From contig CANSAF010000021.1 in the NCBI GenBank assembly GCA_947644645.1, positions 1 to 39,949 of the forward strand: a DNA stretch of 39,949 nucleotides. The letters run 5' to 3'. The DNA is from an uncultured Sporosarcina sp. Its GTDB lineage: Bacteria; Bacillota; Bacilli; Bacillales_A; Planococcaceae. Position 1 is the first letter of the stretch, and each line of letters opens with the position of its first letter. Both the position numbers and the translations under genes were made by a program. Shown here in pieces: positions 33,505 to 39,949 of the stretch. Below the pieces are notes generated by a model that searched no databases, was not told where the DNA came from, and saw only the letters and a list, made by a program, of their open reading frames with translations.

Positions 33505-34620
33505 TCACTGCTCCAGCTCTATGATGATTTCTTCTAGTGTTAATTCTTTCTCCATTATTGTTGTCCATTCAGTGGTATTCATAGATTCTTCAAAGTCTCT
33601 AGATTCAGTTGTATTCACGGATGCTTCATCTTGATTTACGAATGACTGCTCATTTTCTACTGCCTTCACCAAATTGATAGTAGGCGTGATGATTAACTTT
33701 GTTGCATTTGGATCTAGCTTCCCAAATGTTTCACTCCAAGTCATTGTATCGGGGGCTTTTCCGAATCCGCCATTCCCTTCTCCAACATAAACATTTCCTA
33801 AATCGTCTTTTACTTCCAATTGTACATCTATATTCGTCCATTTCTCTTCTGCTTGTTTCGATACAATTTGGTCATACTGCAAAATAAAGGACATTGGCGT
33901 AACCATAATTTCTTCAATCGCAACACGAACGCCTTCTTCTTCGGAAAACTTATCGCTCAATTGTACTGTAGAATCTGTCGCTTGCAATGAAAAATTGAAC
34001 TTCCATTTCCCTTTTATATCTGCCCCGTCTTCTTCCAATATCAAATGATTAATTTTCCAATCAATATTAATCGGCTCGCCTTCTTTTAAATCTAGTTCAA
34101 ACGGTGTAAAACGAGAAACACCGACATAATGTTTGTCATCTACTTTTGAAATCACATCATTACTCACCATTCCTCTTGCCCCTTGGATATTGGGTGGATG
34201 GTTCAACATGGCGATATTGCTAGCTAAAGCTTTTTTGCTTTCAATCGTGTACGTAACAGTTACCGTATTCCCATCAAAAATTGCTTCGTTAATCGTCATT
34301 TTAATGCCTTTACTTTCAGCATTTAAATTCATTTCAGTAGAAAACTCCTTATAATGACCGTAAGTTTCTTCGTCTAAAAACTTAAACACATCTCCAATAA
34401 TTGGAATATTGCTTGCATAAGTGGGAAATGCAAGGCCAATCGCTGACACAGATAAACTACAAACCATTGCTGCGGCAACTAACTTCAATTTCCAACTTTT
34501 TCTTTTCTCTTTTTGAATGATTGACTTTTTCAGCGAACTCTTCACGCGAGCCTTCTCTAATTCTGATACTTCCATTTCCTCAAAATCATCTTCTTGTAAA
34601 ATTTTATAAAGGTTTTTCAT
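33505..34620 (-). CDS. DUF4179-type membrane regulator of the adjacent ECF sigma factor
   Basis: A 371-residue protein: a cytoplasmic segment of about 45 residues (LQEDDFEEMEVSELEKARVK), one membrane helix (about 47-68, LVAAAMVCSLSVSAIGLAFP), and an extracytoplasmic domain beginning ASNIPIIGDVFKFLDEETYG, the usual opening of DUF4179. It ends in a Glu/Thr-rich tail. Its ATG overlaps the sigma stop codon (34617-34620). Role inferred: membrane anti-sigma factor. No terminator is visible immediately after it; 33373-33504 holds nothing recognisable. Confidence 0.82.
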   Translation of the reverse strand: MKNLYKILQEDDFEEMEVSELEKARVKSSLKKSIIQKEKRKSWKLKLVAAAMVCSLSVSAIGLAFPTYASNIPIIGDVFKFLDEETYGHYKEFSTEMNLNAESKGIKMTINEAIFDGNTVTVTYTIESKKALASNIAMLNHPPNIQGARGMVSNDVISKVDDKHYVGVSRFTPFELDLKEGEPINIDWKINHLILEEDGADIKGKWKFNFSLQATDSTVQLSDKFSEEEGVRVAIEEIMVTPMSFILQYDQIVSKQAEEKWTNIDVQLEVKDDLGNVYVGEGNGGFGKAPDTMTWSETFGKLDPNATKLIITPTINLVKAVENEQSFVNQDEASVNTTESRDFEESMNTTEWTTIMEKELTLEEIIIELEQ

Positions 34621-35183
34621 AAATGCTCCGCCCCTAATTCAAAATTTCTGATTTCTTGACTTAACTTCTTTTTTCCGCGGTAAACTCGATTATTGACCGC
34701 CGTATTTGTCAAATTCAGCTGTCTAGCAATCTCTGCTGTTTGCAAACCTAAAAAATATTTCATAATAAAAATCTCGCGATCAATTGGCGCTAATTGGTTC
34801 ATTAACTGGAGCAAGTCGTTTCGATTTTCTCGCAGAATTAACTGATCCTCTACAGATAAATCTGCATTTACATCCATATATTCAGAAGTAAACTCCATTT
34901 CTGTACTTGCTTTTCTGTAATAATCAATGGCTTTATATTTTGCAATCGTACAAATCCACTTTCTAAAATCTGTGGAATCCCCCTTGAATTTCCTTCCATG
35001 ATTCCAAACTGCTAAAAAAACATCATTCATACACTCATCCATCATGCCTTGATTATTCAAAGGAAGTAGTATTTTATACACAATCCCTTTCACAATGGGT
35101 AAATATAAATCAACGACAAATTCTAATGCATCTTCCTTTTGCTTCTTCAATCGTTTAATATAATTCGCTTCATTGGCTTTCAT
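34617..35183 (-). CDS. ECF-type RNA polymerase sigma factor (second)
   Basis: A 188-residue ECF sigma factor. Region 2: DECMNDVFLAVWNHGRKF and FRKWICTIAKYKAIDYYRK (about 49-91). Region 4: LAPIDREIFIMKYFLGLQTAEIARQL, then TAVNNRVYRGKKKLSQEI (about 130-180). It resembles the subgroup paired with DUF4179 regulators. The ATG follows AAGGGGAATCATCAG. A perfect 14-bp palindrome sits just upstream and may be a control site. Confidence 0.9.
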   Translation of the reverse strand: MKANEANYIKRLKKQKEDALEFVVDLYLPIVKGIVYKILLPLNNQGMMDECMNDVFLAVWNHGRKFKGDSTDFRKWICTIAKYKAIDYYRKASTEMEFTSEYMDVNADLSVEDQLILRENRNDLLQLMNQLAPIDREIFIMKYFLGLQTAEIARQLNLTNTAVNNRVYRGKKKLSQEIRNFELGAEHL

Positions 35184-35206
35184 CTGATGATTCCCCTTAC
35201 TTTTTT

Positions 35207-35220
35207 GTAAAAGCTTTTAC
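35207..35220. promoter_or_regulatory. Perfect 14-bp palindrome before the second sigma gene
   Basis: GTAAAAGCTTTTAC reads the same on both strands. It lies 24 bases before the start codon, between a possible -10 (TATAGT) and the ribosome site. It could bind a dimeric repressor; there is no further evidence. Confidence 0.35.
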
Positions 35221-35310
35221 ACACTATACAACGTGCTAGAAAATATTATCTCTCATATTCTAATAAATACTTATACAAAACCTAAATATAAAAGATTTTT
35301 GAAGGAACGC

Positions 35311-35342
35311 AAAAAGAGATGGACTCCAATCCATCTCTTTTT
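35311..35342. terminator. Bidirectional terminator after the GyrI-like gene
   Basis: AAAAAGAGATGGA/TCCATCTCTTTTT, a perfect 13-bp stem with a 6-base loop, T-rich on both strands. On the minus strand it follows the GyrI-like gene. Confidence 0.85.
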
Positions 35343-35360
35343 CAGTGACTTTTTATCGAT

Positions 35361-35840
35361 TTATTTTCTTACAACAGGAATCCACATTTCGCCATATGTT
35401 AAGTCATCTTCCTGTCCCATCAACACTGCTGTATTTGGACCACCAACATATGATACATCTGTTACCTCCATCAGGACCTCACCAAAGGCCATACCAGTGA
35501 GCTTGTTACTCAATTCCTCATCTGTATTAGCTTCCCCTTTGACAACAATATATTCTCCTTCAGGAAATTGGATAAGTCTGGTTGCCTCTGGTAAAGTCTC
35601 GTCCGTCATAACACCAACGTAATGCATCATCTTATTATTCACTGCTTCATTAACAACAAAAATGTAGTCATTGTTTCCAACCGTTTTTAGTTTTTCAAGC
35701 CTTCCATCTTGATGGACAGCTTGCCAAAAGTCTGCCTTCTCTTTATTAATACCGACCGGGTCCGTATAATCACTCTTAATCTCTATTCCAAAACCTAAAA
35801 CAGTAAAGCTGTCCTTTTCTTCTAAAGTATAGTTTGCCAT
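35361..35840 (-). CDS. GyrI-like small-molecule-binding domain protein
   Basis: A 159-residue single-domain protein. Segments YTLEEKDSFTVLGFGIEI, ADFWQAVHQDG, MHYVGVMTDE, FPEGEYIVVKGEA and the closing GEMWIPVVRK fit the AraC effector-binding/GyrI-like fold as a stand-alone protein. Such proteins bind hydrophobic small molecules, and some hydrolyse them. The ATG follows GGAGGAATTTTGAA. The gene diverges from a WYL-type regulator gene (35947) with about 105 bases between starts, so the regulator probably once controlled it. Confidence 0.82.
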   Translation of the reverse strand: MANYTLEEKDSFTVLGFGIEIKSDYTDPVGINKEKADFWQAVHQDGRLEKLKTVGNNDYIFVVNEAVNNKMMHYVGVMTDETLPEATRLIQFPEGEYIVVKGEANTDEELSNKLTGMAFGEVLMEVTDVSYVGGPNTAVLMGQEDDLTYGEMWIPVVRK

Positions 35841-35946
35841 TTCAAAATTCCTCCTTTTAAATTAAACAAAAGCCTTGCTTTTTCTCTTGTTAAGTTTATG
35901 TTAGCATTAAACCATGTCAAAAAATGATACTATTTAGGAGGGTCCA

Positions 35947-36912
35947 ATGAAAAAAATTGAACGGTTTAATACCATCATGCGGTATATCAATAATCGCTCG
36001 TTCTTTACAATTTCTGAAATAATGCGCGAATTTAACATATCACGTTCGACTGCAATTAGGGACATCAAGGAAATTGAAGCTATGGGAATGCCACTCGATG
36101 CCGAGGTTGGAAGGGACGGCGGTTATACTGTCATGAATAATTCTGTTTTACCTTCTATTCGCTTTACCGATAATGAAGTTAAAGCACTGTTTATTGCCTT
36201 CATGGCCTCTAGGAATCAACAACTTCCCTATCTAAAAAGTCGACAGTCTTTAGCTGAATAATTACTAGGACTCGTTCCGAATTACCAACAAGATAATCTA
36301 GTTTTGCTAAATCAAATCTTGCTTTTTGAAGGTACCAATCCTAATAATCCTGATTTACTTGAGATGGCAGACCTTCCCCACCCTATGTTGGAAAAATTAA
36401 TCCAACTCATTCTTTTGGATAACCATTTATTGATTACTGTTAAAGAAGGGGCAGAAAGAAAGTCTTATCCAATTTATGCTTTACACCTTTATCGTGAAAA
36501 AAGCTTATGGCATCTTGAAGGATTTGACTTAAAGAAGGAAAGAAGAAGAGTTCTTCCTGTTGATCAATTCATTGATGTAAAGCCTTATTCCACGAAATCA
36601 AAAGTCACGAAGAAGAAGAAGATTTCAGAAAAAGTAAGTAAGCAAGAAGAAGTCATCAACCTTGTCATTGAATTTGGCCCAAAAGCAATCGCCCAGTTCA
36701 AAAAGTACCATCCTTTTAATTTTTCAATTTCCTATACGAATCCTTACCAAGCCACAGCCACTTTGAAGGCTTTTATCAATGTTAATATACCCGAAGAATT
36801 GAAAGATATAACAAATTGGTTACTATTTCTAGGTGAGGATATCAAATTCAAAAAGGTGCCAAAAGAAGTCTTAGAAGATTTACGCGGGAGGTTATCCTTA
36901 TACCATCACTAA
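35947..36912 (+). pseudogene. YafY-type HTH/WYL transcription regulator with an in-frame stop
   Basis: A winged-helix DNA-binding domain (residues about 1-60, NRSFFTISEIMREFNISRST) is followed by a WYL-type ligand domain (HLLITVKEGAERKSYPIYAL, then LWHLEGFDLKKERRRVLPVD). Together they make the roughly 320-residue size of YafY-like regulators. A TAA at 36259-36261, after SRQSLAE, stops the first part at 104 residues; the same frame continues without shift as LLGLVPNYQQDN to 36912. One base change (AAA or CAA to TAA) explains it. The second part has an ATG-free restart, so a functional product is doubtful, though the N-terminal half could still bind DNA. It begins after TTAGGAGGGTCCA. Confidence 0.8.
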
Positions 36913-37157
36913 ATAAGTCTTGGCTAATTAAAAAACCAGTAATATTGAGTTTGTCCTTTATCCTACTATGTTTTATTTCAAAACAAGCTAAAGAGACTTT
37001 TGCTGCCATTGCGTATTGAAAATTTGAATCATTAGAGAGCTTTAAGCATTCGTGGATAACAGCTCACTGGAGTTGTAGTAGTTGCTCCGTTAATGCTTAT
37101 ACCTATTTATATAACAATAATAATCGGATCCAACTAATTCGTACGCAACTTATTTTT

Positions 37158-37252
37158 ATCCGCGCCTCGGTGAGCGTTATCCGCGTTTGGAACATGTTTA
37201 TCCGCGCTTCAGCATAGTTTATCCGCGCTCAAGACCACTTTATCCGCGCAAC
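37158..37252. repeat. Array of five 21-bp repeats, core TTATCCGCG
   Basis: ATCCGCG occurs at 37158, 37179, 37200, 37221 and 37242, exactly 21 bp apart each time. The consensus unit is TTTATCCGCGC plus ten variable bases. It lies in the 427-base gap 36913-37339, which otherwise holds only a short hydrophobic open frame after 36913 that is probably a gene remnant. The core differs from the array at 18128-18343, but the period is the same. Confidence 0.92.
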
Positions 37253-37300
37253 AACATATTCTTAACAAACCCTCCAGCAATCCCACCAAAATTAACATAC

Positions 37301-37333
37301 AAAAAATCGCCCATTCCAACTCGAATGAGCGAT
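37301..37333 (-). terminator. Terminator after the CMD-family gene
   Basis: ATCGCTCATTC/GAATGGGCGAT with a GT wobble, followed by TTTTTT on the minus strand. Confidence 0.85.
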
Positions 37334-37339
37334 CATTTC

Positions 37340-37750
37340 TTACGCTTCAGGAATCGACACTGAAACGCTTTCTTCTTTAAACACTTCCTGCGCAACTTTC
37401 AAAGCATTAAGTGCCCGTGGGAAACCTACATATGGAATTAAATGCATAATACAACCAACAATTTCATCGGGCGTTAACCCGACTACAAGTCCTGTTTTCA
37501 CATGCATACCGATTTGCGGAGTGCCTTGAGCGACGAGCGCTGAAATCGTTGTGAGTACTTTTTGTTTATTGTCGATGCCTGGACGTGCGTAAATATCGCC
37601 AAAAGCAAATTCTACTACATATTTTTCCAAATCTGGCGCTACATCTGCATAACCTTTTCCAATATCCATATGCCCCGTTAGGTTATTCCCGTCTGGTATT
37701 GTCAGTTCTTTTAACTTTTCTAATCCCTTTTCATAACGTTCTGTTGTCAT
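37340..37750 (-). CDS. Carboxymuconolactone decarboxylase (CMD) family protein
   Basis: A 136-residue all-helical protein: YEKGLEKLKELT at the N-terminus, then FAFGDIYARPGIDNKQKVLTTISALVAQGT and MHVKTGLVVGLTPDEIVGCIMHLIPYVGFPRALNAL, typical of the CMD/gamma-carboxymuconolactone decarboxylase fold. It has no CxxC pair, so it is not an AhpD-type peroxidase. The true reaction is unknown, and many members are misnamed. The ATG follows GGAGGGATGTTCAA. Monocistronic. Confidence 0.88.
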   Translation of the reverse strand: MTTERYEKGLEKLKELTIPDGNNLTGHMDIGKGYADVAPDLEKYVVEFAFGDIYARPGIDNKQKVLTTISALVAQGTPQIGMHVKTGLVVGLTPDEIVGCIMHLIPYVGFPRALNALKVAQEVFKEESVSVSIPEA

Positions 37751-37830
37751 TTGAACATCCCTCCAAATTTTAAACTATTCTTTATTTTCAACCTTCTAAA
37801 TGCCAGTATATAATCTTTCCAGAAATAAGT

Positions 37831-37870
37831 AAAACGTTCATGAGTCAATTCCTCGACTCATGAACGTTTT
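37831..37870. terminator. Bidirectional terminator after the flavin reductase-like gene
   Basis: AAAACGTTCATGAGTC/GACTCATGAACGTTTT, a perfect 16-bp inverted repeat with an 8-base loop. Confidence 0.88.
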
Positions 37871-37873
37871 CAT

Positions 37874-38590
37874 TCAAATTGTTAATTCAGTTGGTAAAAA
37901 TTCGGGCAATTGACGTGCATGCTTATCGAGTATAATTTGTTCTGCTGGAATACCTTCTTGACGTAATAGGTCAATATTTTGCAATAGGAATTCATCACTA
38001 CCGACAATATAAAATAATCCTTCTTGATCCTCAGCAAGTTTTTTTACTTCACTGTAATACGCTTCTCGATTCTCAACAAATTGCGCACTGAATTTTTTAT
38101 CCGCTGCCGTTTCAAAAATAGTTGGGAATAAAAAATCTTTTGATGAATCGACATTTAACGAATGGATTTGATTCACTTGTTCGTTATTCTCAAAATACTC
38201 CAGAACGAGCGGTCTAAATGTTGCGAGTCCAACCCCTGACGATAGTAAGTAAACATTCTTACCTTCTCGTTTTAGCGGCACATTCGAATGCGTTTTGAAA
38301 ATCGCGACTTGATCACCAATGGTAAGATCTCTTAAAATCGCTTTAAACTCCGAACATTGTTCTTTAATACGCGTCGTAATCCCTATGGACGTTTCATTTG
38401 GTAAAGTAGAAATGGACATATGGCGAATTAAACCGCGATTCGGCTTTTCTCCAGCATTAAAGCCTTCCAAAGCAAAATGCGTATGCGCGCCTTCTTCCCA
38501 TGTAAACCCTTCCGGACAATCTAGCAAATACGTTCTTACTTCAGGTGTTTCTTGAATAATTTGATTGATTTTTGTCCAATAAATCTGCAT
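37874..38590 (-). CDS. Ferredoxin reductase-like FAD/NAD(P)-binding oxidoreductase
   Basis: A 238-residue protein with the ferredoxin-NADP reductase plan: an N-terminal beta barrel with GLIRHMSISTLPNE for flavin binding (about 62-75), a ligand loop in VYLLSSGVGLATFRPLVLEY for NAD(P), and a C-terminal YIVGSDEFLLQNIDLLRQEGI. No iron-sulfur or haem domain. It probably passes electrons from NAD(P)H to an unknown acceptor. The ATG at 38590 follows AGGAGACGATTGT; an in-frame extension to 38632 is less likely. Confidence 0.82.
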   Translation of the reverse strand: MQIYWTKINQIIQETPEVRTYLLDCPEGFTWEEGAHTHFALEGFNAGEKPNRGLIRHMSISTLPNETSIGITTRIKEQCSEFKAILRDLTIGDQVAIFKTHSNVPLKREGKNVYLLSSGVGLATFRPLVLEYFENNEQVNQIHSLNVDSSKDFLFPTIFETAADKKFSAQFVENREAYYSEVKKLAEDQEGLFYIVGSDEFLLQNIDLLRQEGIPAEQIILDKHARQLPEFLPTELTI

Positions 38591-38662
38591 ACAATCGTCT
38601 CCTTCACAATCTTCTATACCTTCACCATACACTAATTGATAATTATTCTCAATTAAACAATC

Positions 38663-39850
38663 TCAATCAAATGATAATGTATCCAATACTTTACCTGTCT
38701 GTCGATCGACCACTTGAACTTCTGCTTCCGCCGTATCTATTCGTTTTTCACTTTCAAAATACCATATATATAATCCTTCCAAATTATATTTTTCGATTTC
38801 TTCTTCTGGTAGCATCGCTAAATTCAATAATCGCGCTTCTTCCCCGTTCACTTGTACGATTGCATCTTCCACTCGGTCAATTAATCCGTATATTAAATGC
38901 CTTTTTCCAATCGTTTCCACATGATTATTAGCCAAAATATCTCTATTATTTATCGGATAGCTAAGAAATCCTTTTGCCTTCCAACCAAAAATTCTTTTAT
39001 CAACATAATGTGCACCTAGTAGTTGATCATCCGAAATTGTAAAGAATAGCGCTTGGCGGTCAAGTACATAGCCAGGAATTAAAGCACTATCGAAATACAG
39101 TTCGTAAATGGCTTCTTGTGGTTCCGAATAAGCCTCAGATTTTTCCCAACTTCCCCAAATAACAAGCATAATGATGACTGCGGGTGCAAGCATTTTCACC
39201 CATTTTAGCACTTGATTTTTTCGTGACGGTACTTCCGTTTCTGCCCCTTGAAACGACAGTAAGTACGGATTAAACCGCATGACAATAAGCATCGCAAAAG
39301 CCGCATAAAGTAGAAAACCGCGCATCGGGCTAGCAAAAAACTGGGAAAATAATATCCCTACTGGAAAAATCCACTGCAATATTCCCATTTCCCAGTTTGA
39401 TTTTGCAGTTTTCACTTGTTTCTCCTCACAATACGGACATTTTACTTCCTTCCCTTTGAACATACTCGCCTTTAAAGATTGACCAAAAGTCCACTCCTCA
39501 CCGCAATTTGCACAAACAGCTAAAGTTCGATGTCTTAACATGATTTTCATCAATAAATAAAATACAATATAAACGCCAAGCATGATTAGCACTTTTAATA
39601 ATTCTGGTGACAATAAAGACTGTTCCACCGTGGCTTCCGGTCTTGCCGCATGATTCATATTTGTAAGATCTCCCGTAAATAATAAATAACTAAATCCCAA
39701 TCCAAGAAGTGTACAAGCCGTTAACACAAATCGATAAGACCAATTAACTCGATTTTTTCGATTCATCTTTCTTAATATCGATTGTTTTTTCTCATCTGAC
39801 AAAGTGACCGAACGAAGCTCTTTTTCTAAATCTTTTTTAATTTGATTCAT
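38663..39850 (-). CDS. Membrane regulator with zinc-ribbon (TIGR04104-like), sigma-linked
   Basis: A 395-residue protein. A helical N-terminus (MNQIKKDLEKELRSVTLSDEKKQ) of anti-sigma character is followed by two membrane helices (about 42-59 and 82-101), a zinc-ribbon (CANCGEEWTFGQ, then CPYCEEKQ) of the cxxc_20_cxxc type, two more helices, and an extracytoplasmic domain from about 240. The ATG at 39850 follows GGGAGG and overlaps the end of the upstream sigma gene by 14 bases, so the two are coupled. Role inferred: control of that sigma factor. Confidence 0.75.
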   Translation of the reverse strand: MNQIKKDLEKELRSVTLSDEKKQSILRKMNRKNRVNWSYRFVLTACTLLGLGFSYLLFTGDLTNMNHAARPEATVEQSLLSPELLKVLIMLGVYIVFYLLMKIMLRHRTLAVCANCGEEWTFGQSLKASMFKGKEVKCPYCEEKQVKTAKSNWEMGILQWIFPVGILFSQFFASPMRGFLLYAAFAMLIVMRFNPYLLSFQGAETEVPSRKNQVLKWVKMLAPAVIIMLVIWGSWEKSEAYSEPQEAIYELYFDSALIPGYVLDRQALFFTISDDQLLGAHYVDKRIFGWKAKGFLSYPINNRDILANNHVETIGKRHLIYGLIDRVEDAIVQVNGEEARLLNLAMLPEEEIEKYNLEGLYIWYFESEKRIDTAEAEVQVVDRQTGKVLDTLSFD

Positions 39851-39949
39851 CGTGGAAAACCTCCCATTCATAATCAATCATTCGATTTTTTAATTGTTTC
39901 CGCGCGCGCTGTAATCTCGTTCTAATGGTCGATTCCGGACATTTTAAGA
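39837..39949 (-). CDS. C-terminal end of an ECF sigma factor (third, partial)
   Basis: A minus-strand frame from the window edge to a TAA at 39837-39839. Its residues PESTIRTRLQRARKQLKNRM match the recognition helix and end of sigma region 4.2. It overlaps the start of the membrane regulator gene, as in the other two ECF modules of the window. The rest of the gene lies outside. Confidence 0.85.
   Translation of the reverse strand, partial: LKCPESTIRTRLQRARKQLKNRMIDYEWEVFHDESN

Noticed and set aside
36913-37018. Small hydrophobic protein after the WYL regulator
   Set aside because: An open frame with hydrophobic residues ends at about 37020, but there is no start codon with a ribosome site; probably a remnant.
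37158-37252. CRISPR array
   Set aside because: Cores are only about 10 bases, spacers only about 11, and no cas genes are near.

Overview
The window is low-GC Firmicutes DNA, almost certainly Bacillales. Purine-rich Shine-Dalgarno sites, T-box leaders, a cre-like site, a SigB-type promoter and relatives of known Bacillus genes all fit. The gene content suggests Planococcaceae (Lysinibacillus, Solibacillus or Sporosarcina group), but that placement is inference. No rRNA, tRNA, phage, IS element or CRISPR array was seen.

Layout. 1-1870: tail of an unknown gene, then a soluble globin-type chemoreceptor with a zinc-binding CZB tail. 2147-4142: an NhaC-family transporter behind two tandem T-box leaders. 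4164-5184: a secreted or anchored nuclease and a small membrane protein. 5445-9213: a heterodimeric drug exporter (bmrC-bmrD) behind a leader with two tiny coupled ORFs and a terminator, a likely ribosome-mediated attenuator. 9296-10144: a small kinase-like protein behind a yybP-ykoY manganese riboswitch and two successive terminators. 10223-13608: a CcpA-type sugar ABC transporter operon that looks broken (nonsense codon and frameshift in the binding protein, probable frameshift at the start of the second permease). 13718-15116: ECF sigma and its membrane regulator. 15318-18047: large catalase behind a SigB-like promoter, and a DUF4256-like protein. 18128-18343: eleven degenerate repeats of about 21 bp. 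18484-21690: lipoprotein, MBOAT acyltransferase and DHHW protein, an envelope polymer acylation cluster. 21692-24908: methyltransferase, tRNA-dihydrouridine synthase and an orphan MEDS-domain histidine kinase. 25353-28334: an SsuABC/TauABC-like ABC importer under a third T-box. 28391-31256: a helicase followed by a FluC/CrcB pair. 31377-33322: signal peptidase I, an alpha/beta hydrolase fold protein lacking the nucleophile serine, and a gamma-carbonic-anhydrase-like protein. 33505-35183: second ECF sigma/regulator pair. 35361-36912: GyrI-like protein and a divergent WYL regulator with an in-frame stop. 37158-37252: a second 21-bp repeat array of another sequence. 37340-39949: CMD-family protein, a flavin reductase-like protein and a third ECF sigma/regulator pair cut by the window edge.

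The main theme is RNA-level control: three T-boxes, one metal riboswitch and one leader-peptide attenuator in 40 kb. The three T-boxes can all be read with the same tyrosine specifier (UAC). That would join an NhaC transporter and an ABC importer usually annotated for sulfonate or nitrate into one tRNA-sensing regulon. Several genes end in a related family of composite terminator hairpins.
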